Source: an uncultured Lachnospiraceae bacterium (GTDB lineage Bacteria > Bacillota > Clostridia > Lachnospirales > Lachnospiraceae). Taken from it: a stretch of DNA of 64,000 bases. Where the stretch lies: NCBI GenBank assembly GCA_910578405.1, contig CAJTQO010000016.1, positions 1 through 64,000 of the forward strand. Direction: 5' to 3'. Every line of letters begins with the position of its first letter. The stretch's first letter is position 1. A program made the position numbers and the translations under genes. Positions 34,317 to 43,187 of this stretch are shown here, in pieces. Below the pieces are notes generated by a model that searched no databases, was not told the DNA's origin, and saw nothing but the letters and a program-made list of their open reading frames with translations.

Positions 34317-35852
34317 TTAAAAGCCCTGGTAAATAAACTCCGCTGCATTGTACTCCGGCCCGTAATACCCCAACAAAATTGTGTAAAAGAGCAAAGCATA
34401 CCACAATGCAAACCGCACCGGCAGTTTTTTCTTCTCTATCCTTTCCCGGACGGAGCCTTTCCGCTGCAACAGGGACACTGTCAGAAGAATCAGCAGCGAC
34501 ACTACAGCAATCACCGCTTCAATTACATCAAGCCCCAGCGAAAACACAGAACCGCCATCCGGGACGCCCAGTTTCCAGAAACAAGCCCCCGCTTTCAACA
34601 GCCGCACCGCCGCCGGCACTGATTCCGCCCGGAAAAAGACAAAGCCGAGATTCGCCAGGAAAAACGTCCGCAGGATACGCAGCCCGTCCACCCATCCGCT
34701 TTTCGGATTTATATGGCATTTTTCCATAAACTTCCCATAAACCGGGGCCAGCAATTCCCCGCAGACAATATACGCCCAATGCAGCAGCCCGGAGCCAATC
34801 ACAAACTTCCAGTCGCCGCCATGCCAGATTCCTACCGTAAACCAAAGTAAGAACATAGCCGAAAAAGTGGCAAGCTGCTTTCCGCGTTTTTTTCCGAACC
34901 GCCCCCGCAGTTTTTTCCCCAATGCGGTAAAAGCCTGTGTGCGCAGCAACGGGTAAAACACATATTCCTTCATCCAAATCCCCAGGGAAATATGCCATCT
35001 GCGCCAATACTCCGGAATCGTTTTGGAAAAGAACGGCGTTTCAAAATTCTCCGGCAGCTTTAACCCAAATGTCTGCGACATGCCAAGCACGATATCCATG
35101 CTGCCTGAAAAATTTGTATAAAGCTGGAAAGCAAAACATACCGTGGCAATCCAGACGGAAAGCCCTCCATAGGACATATCATTATCGTAAACCGTATTCA
35201 CCACCAGGTTCATCCGCTCTGAAATCACCAGCGTTTTAAAAAAGCCCCATACCATCCGCTGCAGTCCGAACGTCACTTCCCGGTAATCAAAAGGATGCGG
35301 CTTAAAAAACTGCGCCCCATCCTCCCGGTAGCGCAGAATCGGCCCTGACAGCACCGTGGGAAAGTACATCCCGTACAAAGCCAGCCGGAAAAAATTCTTT
35401 TGCGGCTCTGCAATTTTATTATACACATCAATCACATAACCAAGCAGCGTAAACGTATAAAAGGATACCCCTAACGGCGCTGCAAGCTTCAGTCCGCGCA
35501 GCGCCTCCCCTTCTATGCCAAACAGCCCGGCTATCCCGTTTGCCGTCTGAATGACAAAATTAACATATTTTAAAAGGAACAAAATGCCCACTAACGCGGC
35601 CACTACCCCCACTAACGCCGCCCGCCTTTTGCGCCCATCCTCCGTCCCTGCCATCACGCGCATGCCTGCATAAGCCACGCCGCATCCCGCAAATGGATAG
35701 AGAATCAGCGCCCCGTTCCCGGTCAGCAGATAATAAGCGATGCTCGTTAATAATAAAAATACCCATTGCGTTTTCTTCGGAATCAGGTAATATAGAAATA
35801 AGATGCATGTGTAAAAACATAGAAAATAAAAAGAGGTAAATGTCGCCTGCAT
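34317..35852 (-). CDS. MBOAT family O-acyltransferase (AlgI/DltB-like)
   Basis: The 511-residue protein has about eleven membrane helices and the family blocks GVSFYTFTLLGYVIDVY, EYWRRWHISLGIWMKEYVFYPL (His287) and the catalytic histidine in TVGIWHGGDWKFVIGSGLLHW (His344, His358). Such enzymes move an acyl group across or onto an extracytoplasmic glycan. It is the first gene of a run that includes the GT2 and membrane transferases. No DltD-type partner is next to it; the FkbH and ACP genes lie about 700 bases upstream on the same strand, so it may use an acyl donor from them. Confidence 0.9.
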   Translation of the reverse strand: MQATFTSFYFLCFYTCILFLYYLIPKKTQWVFLLLTSIAYYLLTGNGALILYPFAGCGVAYAGMRVMAGTEDGRKRRAALVGVVAALVGILFLLKYVNFVIQTANGIAGLFGIEGEALRGLKLAAPLGVSFYTFTLLGYVIDVYNKIAEPQKNFFRLALYGMYFPTVLSGPILRYREDGAQFFKPHPFDYREVTFGLQRMVWGFFKTLVISERMNLVVNTVYDNDMSYGGLSVWIATVCFAFQLYTNFSGSMDIVLGMSQTFGLKLPENFETPFFSKTIPEYWRRWHISLGIWMKEYVFYPLLRTQAFTALGKKLRGRFGKKRGKQLATFSAMFLLWFTVGIWHGGDWKFVIGSGLLHWAYIVCGELLAPVYGKFMEKCHINPKSGWVDGLRILRTFFLANLGFVFFRAESVPAAVRLLKAGACFWKLGVPDGGSVFSLGLDVIEAVIAVVSLLILLTVSLLQRKGSVRERIEKKKLPVRFALWYALLFYTILLGYYGPEYNAAEFIYQGF

Positions 35853-35963
35853 AACAATCGGAAGCCTTTCTATTTATCAAACAGTAATCAAACGGTAAAA
35901 AATGCACGGTAAACCCCAGCGATTTTTATGTTTAGCATTCAATGAATCAAACATGGAGGACTT

Positions 35964-36485
35964 ATGGAACATACAGCGCAACCTACGATAAAAGACACGG
36001 CAGCAGACCGTACATCTTCTGCAGCATCCCAGGCGAACTGCCCTTTTGCGCCCAAGGGACAGGCTAAGAACGCCGCTTTATGCGGCGACACCCCATTATC
36101 CGTACACCATATCGGCTATTTAGTCCGCAATATAGACGCCGCCCTATCCGCTTTCCTGCAGCTTGGCTATACTATCCGCCAGGATACCGTTCCAGACCCC
36201 ATCCGGGGCATCCATATCTGTTTTGTGGAAAAAGACGGCTATCTTATAGAGCTTGTCTCCCCCCTCGACAGCAGCTCCCTTGTTTCCGGCCTTTTGAAAA
36301 AATACAAAAACAGCCCCTACCACATCTGTTATGAAACAAATGATCTGGACAAAGAACTGGCCCGCCTTACGGCGCAAAGCTATACCGCCATCGACGCGCC
36401 AACGCCCGCCCCGGCGCTTGGCAACCGCCGCGTTGTATTTCTTATGAGCCCTTTCCTTGGCATGATTGAACTTTTAGAAGCCTAA
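35964..36485 (+). CDS. VOC/glyoxalase family protein
   Basis: The 173-residue protein has an unmatched polar N-terminus of about 45 residues and then one vicinal oxygen chelate fold similar to methylmalonyl-CoA epimerase: LSVHHIGYLVRNIDAALSAFLQLGYTI, GIHICFVEKDGYLIELVSPLD, YHICYETNDLDKELARL and MIELLE, with the usual His and Glu metal ligands. GGAGG is 4 bases before the ATG. It lies on the plus strand between MBOAT and ACP genes. It could process a CoA-bound or ACP-bound acyl group for glycan modification. Confidence 0.82.
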   Translation: MEHTAQPTIKDTAADRTSSAASQANCPFAPKGQAKNAALCGDTPLSVHHIGYLVRNIDAALSAFLQLGYTIRQDTVPDPIRGIHICFVEKDGYLIELVSPLDSSSLVSGLLKKYKNSPYHICYETNDLDKELARLTAQSYTAIDAPTPAPALGNRRVVFLMSPFLGMIELLEA

Positions 36486-36550
36486 AAGGACGGCAGCGCC
36501 ATTGTCTTTGCCCTAAGCGAAAGCCTGCGCCGCCATCCGCCCCCTTCCTG

Positions 36551-36796
36551 TCAGTCCCCAATCTGGCTTAGGATAATATCTGCCATCTCCCCCACATTCT
36601 TCATGGCCACAACCTGCCCCATGGAGAATTTTATGCCAAATTCCTGCTCCACCGCCGCAATCAGGTTTATATGCTCCAGAGAATCCCAATCCTCAATATC
36701 CGCCGACGTTGTGCCGTCCTCCACTTCAATGGAAGGGTCATCGAACACATCCTGAAACACCCCGTTTAATGTTGCATACACTTCTTCTCTTGTCAT
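36551..36796 (-). CDS. Acyl carrier protein
   Basis: The 81-residue acidic protein has the phosphopantetheine site DWDSLEHINLI, with Ser40, in the typical helix-rich pattern of carrier proteins. Its start overlaps the stop of the FkbH-like gene by 4 bases (ATGA), which suggests coupled translation. Such discrete carriers paired with FkbH-like proteins hold an activated acyl group such as a glyceryl unit. It is not beside fatty acid synthesis genes, so it is likely special to this locus. Confidence 0.93.
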   Translation of the reverse strand: MTREEVYATLNGVFQDVFDDPSIEVEDGTTSADIEDWDSLEHINLIAAVEQEFGIKFSMGQVVAMKNVGEMADIILSQIGD

Positions 36797-38640
36797 CTCT
36801 TCTCTCCTTTTCTTCCATTCTCCGCCGCGCCGTCCTTATAAAACGGCGCCAATGCAATGTATCGGTTTTTCTTTTCATATTCCTTTGGAATCCGATACTC
36901 CCAAACCGTATTCCCCTTTTCATCCTCCTTTATCTTCGTAAAGCCCTGCAGTCCGAAAAACTCCTTTACCATGCGGTTCTTCGCCGTAGGGTAATAGTAC
37001 CCAAGCGCCGTGGAAATCCCCCTCTTCTTACACTCCTCCACCAGACAATCCATCATAGCATATTCCATATCCCGTTTCAATACACGGCAGCTCATAATCC
37101 ACAAATCCACATGGAGCCGTTTCCCGCCCCCCTCCTGCGCACAGTCCTCCACCCTGCCAATTACCACCGACACCACGCCGTTATCCCCGAACTTGTCCTC
37201 CAGCTTTCCATACAACGTAATGTAGTCCCCGGACGCCGCCGTCTGCTCAATTTCACTTTGGGTGTAGCGCCTGGTCGTTAAGTTAAACTGGTTGCTCTTA
37301 TTCGTTAGCTGGGCAATCCGCGCCATATACATCGGCTCAAAAGGCTTTATCGTCCCTTTCATCTGCAGCGACTCCAGATATTCCCCGTAATCCGCAAAAT
37401 CCGCCTGCTGCTTTTCCCGCATCAGGTTCGCCTGATACATTTCATTGCGTTTCCTGTCGTCCTCCGACAGCTTTGTCACCTCAAAGAAACCGCAGCGGTC
37501 AAGGATATGCACATATTCCTCCGGCTTCCCTATTTCCGGCGCCGCCGCTCCCGGGAACTGGCTCCTTACAATTTCCCTCTCCGCCGGGTTGTCGTCCACA
37601 AACACCAGACTCTCCGGCAGCACATTCAACTGTCCGGCAATCTCCGCCATATTTTTGCTTTTTGGCTCCCAATTGGCCTTAATCAATATAAAATCCTCCG
37701 GCTTCAACACCCCTTCCGGATGCCGCAGCCCCGCCAGCGCATTCTCCTCCTCATTTTTTGAATTTACGTTCAGCATCACGCCGATATCCTTATGCGCTTT
37801 CACATACCCCTGGAACTCTGCATACACCTGCCCTAAGGAAGTCTCCTGCCCAATTTCCAGGTTTTCCGCCCCATCGTCCCCCACTATGCCGCCCCATAAG
37901 GTATTGTCCAGGTCTAACACCAGCGCCTTTTTATTTTTCCCGAAAACAGCCTTGATAATATTGCCAAGGTTAAACGCAAATTCCGGAATGGCCTGCATAC
38001 ACATGCAATATTTATACATATGCCAGTAAAATGGGTCCGCCCAACGGTCAAGCCCGTACGCTGACGCCATATAATTCATATCATTGATATAAAAATTTTC
38101 ATGGGTTTCCGCATACTGGTAAAACCGCTCGTTCAGCCTCGTCAGGAAACGCACCTTGCCATAAACAAGACAAGCGTCCTGGTTTCCCAGCAGACGGTAA
38201 TAAGGGTATTCGAAATTATTCTGAATCACCGGGCAATGATATGTGTCCGCCAGCTTGTCCCACATCGCCTCAAACTGCCGGCACTGTTCTTCCAGCAAAG
38301 TCTCCACCCGCTCCCTGCCATCCCCCGGCTTTGGATAGGCAGACACATTCCGGCTGCACGTATGCAGGAAAATAAGATCCGGCGCAAAAGCCGTCAGCTC
38401 TTCATTCCCAAACATGGCATCCTGGAAATACTGCCCATATTCCGACTCATAAAATTCCGGCTCAATCCCCTGGTTTAGCAAAAACAGCTCCAGCATACGG
38501 ATAATGTCATGGGTTGTGCTGCCGCCTAACACCGCAATCTTTTTATGCAAAAGCCCCTCCCTGGCCACTAACTGCCGCCGGAGCTTCTTTGAATTTTTCA
38601 AAATAAAATCACCGTCAAAAGGATATTCCAGCTCTCTCAA
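36793..38640 (-). CDS. FkbH-like HAD family protein
   Basis: The 615-residue protein has an SGNH-like N-terminal part (KIAVLGGSTTHDIIRMLELFL), the HAD motif ALVLDLDNTLWGGIVGDDG (Asp243 and Asp245) and a GNAT-like C-terminal domain. FkbH proteins load a glyceryl or related group from a phosphorylated C3 acid onto an acyl carrier protein. The start is taken as TTG at 38640 (LRELEYPFDGDFIL), since AAGGAG lies 9 bases upstream and the family begins there. A frame that opens 40 codons earlier runs through a 19-bp repeat and gives only Lys/Arg repeats. It is translationally coupled to the ACP gene. Confidence 0.85.
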   Translation of the reverse strand: MRELEYPFDGDFILKNSKKLRRQLVAREGLLHKKIAVLGGSTTHDIIRMLELFLLNQGIEPEFYESEYGQYFQDAMFGNEELTAFAPDLIFLHTCSRNVSAYPKPGDGRERVETLLEEQCRQFEAMWDKLADTYHCPVIQNNFEYPYYRLLGNQDACLVYGKVRFLTRLNERFYQYAETHENFYINDMNYMASAYGLDRWADPFYWHMYKYCMCMQAIPEFAFNLGNIIKAVFGKNKKALVLDLDNTLWGGIVGDDGAENLEIGQETSLGQVYAEFQGYVKAHKDIGVMLNVNSKNEEENALAGLRHPEGVLKPEDFILIKANWEPKSKNMAEIAGQLNVLPESLVFVDDNPAEREIVRSQFPGAAAPEIGKPEEYVHILDRCGFFEVTKLSEDDRKRNEMYQANLMREKQQADFADYGEYLESLQMKGTIKPFEPMYMARIAQLTNKSNQFNLTTRRYTQSEIEQTAASGDYITLYGKLEDKFGDNGVVSVVIGRVEDCAQEGGGKRLHVDLWIMSCRVLKRDMEYAMMDCLVEECKKRGISTALGYYYPTAKNRMVKEFFGLQGFTKIKEDEKGNTVWEYRIPKEYEKKNRYIALAPFYKDGAAENGRKGEKR

Positions 38641-38644
38641 TCTC

Positions 38645-38930
38645 TTTTTCTCCTTTTCCTTTTCTCTTTCACTTTTCCATTTTCTCGTTTTTTCTCTTCT
38701 TTTCGTTTTTTCTCTTCTTTTCGTTTTTTCTCTTTTCCCCGATTTTTTTCTTTTCTTCAATTTTTCTCTTTTCCTAGATTTTTTCTCTTTCCCTAGATTT
38801 TTTCTCTTTTCCTGGATTCTTTCTCTTTTCCCCGATTTTTTCTTTTTTCCTGGATTCTTTCTCTTTTCCTGGATTTTTCTCTTCTCCCCGATTCTTTCTC
38901 TTTTCCCCTTTTTCTTTCTTCCAATCCGGC
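38645..38930. repeat. 19-bp pyrimidine tandem repeat before FkbH-like gene
   Basis: About seven well-kept units near CTGGATTCTTTCTCTTTTC (19 bases) lie at about 38775-38910, followed toward the gene by older copies (TTCGTTTTTTCTCTTC). The plus strand is nearly all pyrimidine. The period is not a multiple of three, so it is unlikely to be coding, which argues for the TTG start of the FkbH-like gene. Confidence 0.88.
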
Positions 38931-39069
38931 TTCTCTTTTAAACCGCTCGGGAATGTAACATATTTTACCACACTTTGCCTGGCGTTGCCACCCTCTCGTT
39001 GGAAATACACGAAGGACGGCGTTCTAAACTGCCCTGCATTCCGCACTTTTACTTATGTAACATAACGGA

Positions 39070-39189
39070 AAAGGGAATATTTTCATTTGGCGCCAAATTC
39101 AGGTGATGCGCCCTTCCTTTGGCGCAAATCTCCCACAAATTGTGACGAACATCTGCCAGATAGCAATTCTCAGACACTGGCCTTAAGGC
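39070..39189. repeat. Diverged copy of the MITE-like repeat
   Basis: The stretch TTTGGCGCAAATCTCCCACA (39112-39131) continues with TGTGACGAACATCT and GCAATTCTCAGACAC, and matches, position by position with few changes, the reverse complement of the left half of the element at 43679-43844. The other half is shortened but keeps TTTGGCGCCAAATT. It is an older, truncated member of the same family. Confidence 0.7.
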
Positions 39190-39219
39190 GCCCTACCGGG
39201 GCCTTAAGGCCAGTGTCTG
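39171..39219 (-). terminator. 19-bp perfect inverted repeat abutting SGNH gene stop
   Basis: CAGACACTGGCCTTAAGGC (39171-39189) is the exact reverse complement of 39201-39219, with an 11-base loop. It touches the stop codon of the SGNH lipoprotein gene. No T-run follows, so a simple intrinsic terminator is not certain; its left arm overlaps the end of the diverged MITE-like copy. Confidence 0.6.
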
Positions 39220-40326
39220 CTAATTATTCCTTGTCTCTTCGCATTTCAAAATAATCTGTGACAGTTTCTTTGCATAAGCCTCCCGGCCTTTTTCCGACAG
39301 ATGGATGCCGTCCTCCAGATATTCGTCCGCAGTGTACGCGTCCAGCCCAATCCCCTCATAACCATCCATAAACAACGTTTTCATATCATTTGCCACATTT
39401 CCGCACACTCTGTGGTATTCCACCAGGTTAGCCACCCCGTTGCTGGACATATTCCCATCTCCCAGGTACTTTCCGTCGCTGGACCAGAAATGGGCATAGT
39501 TGGGGGAACAAAGCACAATCTGCGCATCCGGATAACTTTCACGCAGATTCTGCACCGCGATGCGCAGCGCCCCCACATACGTGTACGGATCATACACATC
39601 CCCTTCGTCATTTAACGGTATGCTGCTTAAAAAATCATTCATCCCATATTCCAGCACGAAATAATCCGTATCCGAAAAATCACAGCTTTCGTACACCTCT
39701 TTTGCCTTGTGCCCATCCAAAAGCCCATCGCCCACATTTCCGCAAATTACATGCACAACGCCTTGTAAACATCTTGATGTCCATTTCTCATATTCCGCGC
39801 TCTCGTCGGTAGACAGGGCCGCCGTCGTCCCCCCCATGGCCAGGTTATACACATCCGCATCACAATACATCCCGGTCAAATCCGCAATCCCTGTTTCATT
39901 CCGGTACCCATCCAGGATACTGTCCCCCAAAAACACAATCTGCAGCTTGTTGACCCTGTGCTTTTCCGGTATTTCCTCCGTTACATCCTGTCCTTGAATC
40001 TCCGGCTCATACAAATCCTCCGCAGACAAAAGCGTCTGCCCTTCCCCCGGCGCTGCCTGGCCGGAGTCCGTAGCCGCTTCCTCCTGCGCTGTCTGGCCGG
40101 AATCCACCGCCGCTTCTTGCACCGGCTTACGGTTAGCTTCATTTTCCTTTTCCATTTCCGGCGTAGACTGCTGGGCTGGCTGCGGTTTCGTCAGCGCCAT
40201 TTCATCCCCGGACGCCTCCGTCCCCTGCGGCTCCTCCTCCTGCGTCCCGCTGCCTTGCCCCTGCGCCCCACAGCCAACTGCCAGCATAACTAACATTGCC
40301 AAAATACATACGCCTGTTTTTTTCAT
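39220..40326 (-). CDS. SGNH/GDSL hydrolase lipoprotein
   Basis: The 368-residue protein has a lipoprotein signal (MKKTGVCILAMLVMLAVGC, Cys19), a Gln/Glu/Pro-rich linker with two copies of a block like EAAVDSGQTAQEE, and an SGNH domain: IVFLGDSILDG (Ser136), EYGMNDFLSSIP, IVLCSPNYAHFW and the C-terminal EDGIHLSEKGREAYA with the Asp and His. It is likely an esterase on the outer face of the membrane acting on an acylated glycan. ATG at 40326 has AGGAG 10 bases upstream. It diverges from the MBOAT gene at 40534. Confidence 0.88.
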   Translation of the reverse strand: MKKTGVCILAMLVMLAVGCGAQGQGSGTQEEEPQGTEASGDEMALTKPQPAQQSTPEMEKENEANRKPVQEAAVDSGQTAQEEAATDSGQAAPGEGQTLLSAEDLYEPEIQGQDVTEEIPEKHRVNKLQIVFLGDSILDGYRNETGIADLTGMYCDADVYNLAMGGTTAALSTDESAEYEKWTSRCLQGVVHVICGNVGDGLLDGHKAKEVYESCDFSDTDYFVLEYGMNDFLSSIPLNDEGDVYDPYTYVGALRIAVQNLRESYPDAQIVLCSPNYAHFWSSDGKYLGDGNMSSNGVANLVEYHRVCGNVANDMKTLFMDGYEGIGLDAYTADEYLEDGIHLSEKGREAYAKKLSQIILKCEETRNN

Positions 40327-40471
40327 GCCCCTTCCACTCCTTTCTGCATAATTTCCGCTTTTCCTGCCCATATTTCTTTATAGCGTCTCCTTTTCATTGC
40401 CATAAGTTTTAAAATGCCTTTTCCATTCTTTTCATGATTTAAAGGAAAGTTTCGGCAGGCTTAAGGAAAAA

Positions 40472-40500
40472 TTAATAATTTTCGGTTTTAATTGTATAAT
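40472..40500 (+). promoter_or_regulatory. Promoter of MBOAT-DltD-like pair
   Basis: TTAATA (40472-40477), a 17-base spacer and TATAAT (40495-40500) on the plus strand, 33 bases before the MBOAT start. Confidence 0.6.
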
Positions 40501-40533
40501 ACAAACATGGAAACACCATTTCCGAGGTAGCAT

Positions 40534-42138
40534 ATGCTTTTCAACTCTATGGCTTTTGCCATATTTTTGCCAATAAATTTTATATTATACTGGGCCTGCC
40601 CGGCCAAGTTCCGTTATCTGTACCTGATTGCCGCCAGTTATTACTTTTATGGCAGTATGGACGCGGCCTATCCGCTGCTGCTTTTCTACACCACGGCAGT
40701 TTCCTACGGACTTGCTCTCTTTATGGACGGCTGCGTCCGCCCACGCCTGCAAAAAACTGTTTTTCTTACCGGCCTTTTGGCCCTGGCCTGGCCATTGCTT
40801 TTTTTCAAATATATACATGCCCTTTTCCCCGGCCTGACAGCTACGGTACATTTTATGCTCCCGGCGGGCATTTCATTCTACACCTTCCAGGCTTTGGGAT
40901 ACTTTATTGACGTTTACCAGGGAAAATATCCGGCAGAGCGGCGCTTTGGCCATTACTGCCTGTTCCTTTCCTTCTTTCCCCAGCTTCTGTCCGGCCCCAT
41001 CGGGCGCGGGGACAGGCTGCTGCCCCAATGGAATCAATGCCGCCCCTTTGACGCGGCCCAGGCTTCCTATGGGTTAAAACTGATGGCAGTGGGCTATTTC
41101 AAGAAACTGGTTATCGCCAGTCTGCTTGCCCCAACCATAGATATGGTCTACAATCATCCCGGCCGTTATGCCGGACTGATTTTCCCTATCGCCACCGTTT
41201 TCTTTGCCATCCAGATTTACTGCGACTTTTCCGGCTATACCGATATTGCCATCGGCTGCGCCAGACTCTTTGGCATAACTTTAGGCGATAATTTCAAAAG
41301 CCCCTATTTCTCCGGCAGCATACGGGAATTTTGGAGCCGCTGGCATATATCCCTCTCCTCCTGGTTCCGCGACTACGTTTATATCCCTCTTGGCGGCAGC
41401 CGCGTCAAACCTTTGCGCCAAACGCTAAACCTGATGGCCACATTTCTCGTCAGCGGCCTCTGGCACGGCGCCGGATGCACATACCTGGCCTGGGGCGCCC
41501 TCCACGGCTTTTACCGCGTATTGGAAAATGGGAAAAATCCATTCCAAGGGAAAAAAGAGAGGCATCCGGTAAAAGAAACGCCTCCGAGAAAAAAGTGGCA
41601 TCGAATAAAGGGGAGGAATCCGATAAAAGAAAGGCATCTAATAAAAGAGAGGCATTCAATAAAAGAAATACATTCGATAAAAGAAATACATTCAATAAAA
41701 GACAAACATTCGATAAATTGCACAAAAAAAGACGCGGGATGTAAAAAGCGGAAATGCGGTGCGGCGCTGCGCCAAATCAGCACCACTGCGCTCACCTTCT
41801 TTGCCGTCTGCATTGCATGGGTATTCTTCCGCGCCAACAGCCTAAGGGACGCATGGCGAATCCTGTCAATGAGTCTACATGGGATTACGGATTTTTACAA
41901 TTATGTGAAAACAGCCGTCATTTTCTTAGATATGGACTACGGGCATATGCTCTATATCTCCATACCGCTGCTGTTTCTGGCCATTTATGACTATGCATCC
42001 TTAAAAACGGACGTGATTGCCTATATTTCCTCCAGGAAAGCATGGAAACGCTATAGCGTTTATATCCTCTTCCTGCTGGCTATCCTTCTATTTTCAGAGA
42101 AAGGAGTATCGACAGAATTTTATTATTTCCAATTTTAG
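40534..42138 (+). CDS. MBOAT family O-acyltransferase with repeat insertion
   Basis: The 534-residue protein is an AlgI/DltB-like membrane O-acyltransferase: FYTFQALGYFIDVYQGKYP, FWSRWHISLSSWFRDYVYIPLGGSR (His271) and VSGLWHGAGCTYLAWGALHG (His311, His324). Between the catalytic block and the last helices, at about residues 334-405, it has a Lys/His-rich insertion of 6-residue units (HSIKEI, HSIKEI, HSIKDK). That insertion is unusual for the family and should lie on a cytoplasmic loop. GAGG lies 6 bases before the ATG. The next gene, a DltD-like protein, starts 11 bases later, so the two probably form an acyl-transfer pair. Confidence 0.9.
   Translation: MLFNSMAFAIFLPINFILYWACPAKFRYLYLIAASYYFYGSMDAAYPLLLFYTTAVSYGLALFMDGCVRPRLQKTVFLTGLLALAWPLLFFKYIHALFPGLTATVHFMLPAGISFYTFQALGYFIDVYQGKYPAERRFGHYCLFLSFFPQLLSGPIGRGDRLLPQWNQCRPFDAAQASYGLKLMAVGYFKKLVIASLLAPTIDMVYNHPGRYAGLIFPIATVFFAIQIYCDFSGYTDIAIGCARLFGITLGDNFKSPYFSGSIREFWSRWHISLSSWFRDYVYIPLGGSRVKPLRQTLNLMATFLVSGLWHGAGCTYLAWGALHGFYRVLENGKNPFQGKKERHPVKETPPRKKWHRIKGRNPIKERHLIKERHSIKEIHSIKEIHSIKDKHSINCTKKDAGCKKRKCGAALRQISTTALTFFAVCIAWVFFRANSLRDAWRILSMSLHGITDFYNYVKTAVIFLDMDYGHMLYISIPLLFLAIYDYASLKTDVIAYISSRKAWKRYSVYILFLLAILLFSEKGVSTEFYYFQF
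41570..41725. repeat. 18-bp in-frame repeat inside MBOAT gene
   Basis: Units close to CATTCAATAAAAGAAATA recur about seven times and encode HSIKEI-type blocks. The period is a multiple of three. The stretch is A-rich, unlike the rest of the gene. Confidence 0.85.
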
Positions 42139-42149
42139 GAAAAGATAAA

Positions 42150-43187
42150 ATGCCGATGATGAAAAGTATGAAACGGTTTCTTTCTTTTATCCTTTTTACC
42201 GCCAAATGCTGCGCTGTATGCGGCAGCGCCCTTCTGCTGCTGCTGCTGCTCAACAAACGGTACGAACGGGTTATGGAAAACCCATACAGCGACGCCAATA
42301 AATTCCGCTTTATGGATTCTTCCTATCAAAATATCCAAATATGCAATCTAGGGAGTTCCCACGGCGAATATGCCTTTGATTATGACAAGTTTTCCAAAGA
42401 ATCCGGCTTTGAGTGCTTTAATTTTGCCATGGCCAGCCAAACCTATGACTATGATTACGCCATACTGTCCATGTACCAGGAGCATTTTGCAAAAGACTGC
42501 ATTATGTTCATCCCGGTTTCTTACTTTTCTTTTAACAATGAAGTAGTCAATGAAGAGGAACAGGAATTCCTGAATGCCAAATACTATTCTTTCCTCTCCC
42601 CGGAGTATATCCCCCACTATAATCCTTACGTGGATTTAGTGGCCAACCGCCTGCCCATCCTCTCCGCCGGGGAAGATATTGTGAAAATATTCCCTGCCTT
42701 GTCTTTGCCTGCCCTCGCCGCAAAAAAACAAGAGGATAACAACGATGTGACAGACGACGGCAATGCGGGAAGCGTAAAGGACAAGGCTCCATGCCCGAAA
42801 CAATTCCAACAAAAAGCCCGCGACCGGTACCGCCGCCATATGGACGGCAAAGAGGAATATTTCCTGCCGGAACGCATCGGCAATTTATACCAAATCCTGG
42901 ATTTTTGCAAGACAAAGGGCATTACGCCTGTGTTAATCACAACCCCTTATACCGCCTATTATTACGAACAGGCGCCGGAAGCATTTCAGGAAGAATTTTA
43001 CCAAACCATCCGTTCCATTGCCTCCGACTGCGGCGTTTCCTATTACGACTACTCGCAAGACAGCCGCTTTGGAAACCATCTGGAATACTTCTCGGACGCT
43101 GACCATTTGAATCCAAAGGGCGCGGCCCTCTTCCTCAAAATCATCCAACAGGAAATCCCGGAATTCCGGGATTTTATCTTTTCTTAA
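42150..43187 (+). CDS. DltD/AlgX-like SGNH membrane-anchored protein
   Basis: The 345-residue protein has one N-terminal membrane helix (residues about 9-33) and an extracytoplasmic SGNH-like domain with ICNLGSSHGEYAFDY (Ser near 70) and a C-terminal SDADHLNPKGAALFL with Asp and His. Proteins of this kind work with MBOAT enzymes to put acyl groups on cell-wall polymers or glycans. It follows the MBOAT gene by 11 bases with AGGA upstream. Its 3' end overlaps the convergent GtrA gene by 14 bases. Confidence 0.83.
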   Translation: MPMMKSMKRFLSFILFTAKCCAVCGSALLLLLLLNKRYERVMENPYSDANKFRFMDSSYQNIQICNLGSSHGEYAFDYDKFSKESGFECFNFAMASQTYDYDYAILSMYQEHFAKDCIMFIPVSYFSFNNEVVNEEEQEFLNAKYYSFLSPEYIPHYNPYVDLVANRLPILSAGEDIVKIFPALSLPALAAKKQEDNNDVTDDGNAGSVKDKAPCPKQFQQKARDRYRRHMDGKEEYFLPERIGNLYQILDFCKTKGITPVLITTPYTAYYYEQAPEAFQEEFYQTIRSIASDCGVSYYDYSQDSRFGNHLEYFSDADHLNPKGAALFLKIIQQEIPEFRDFIFS

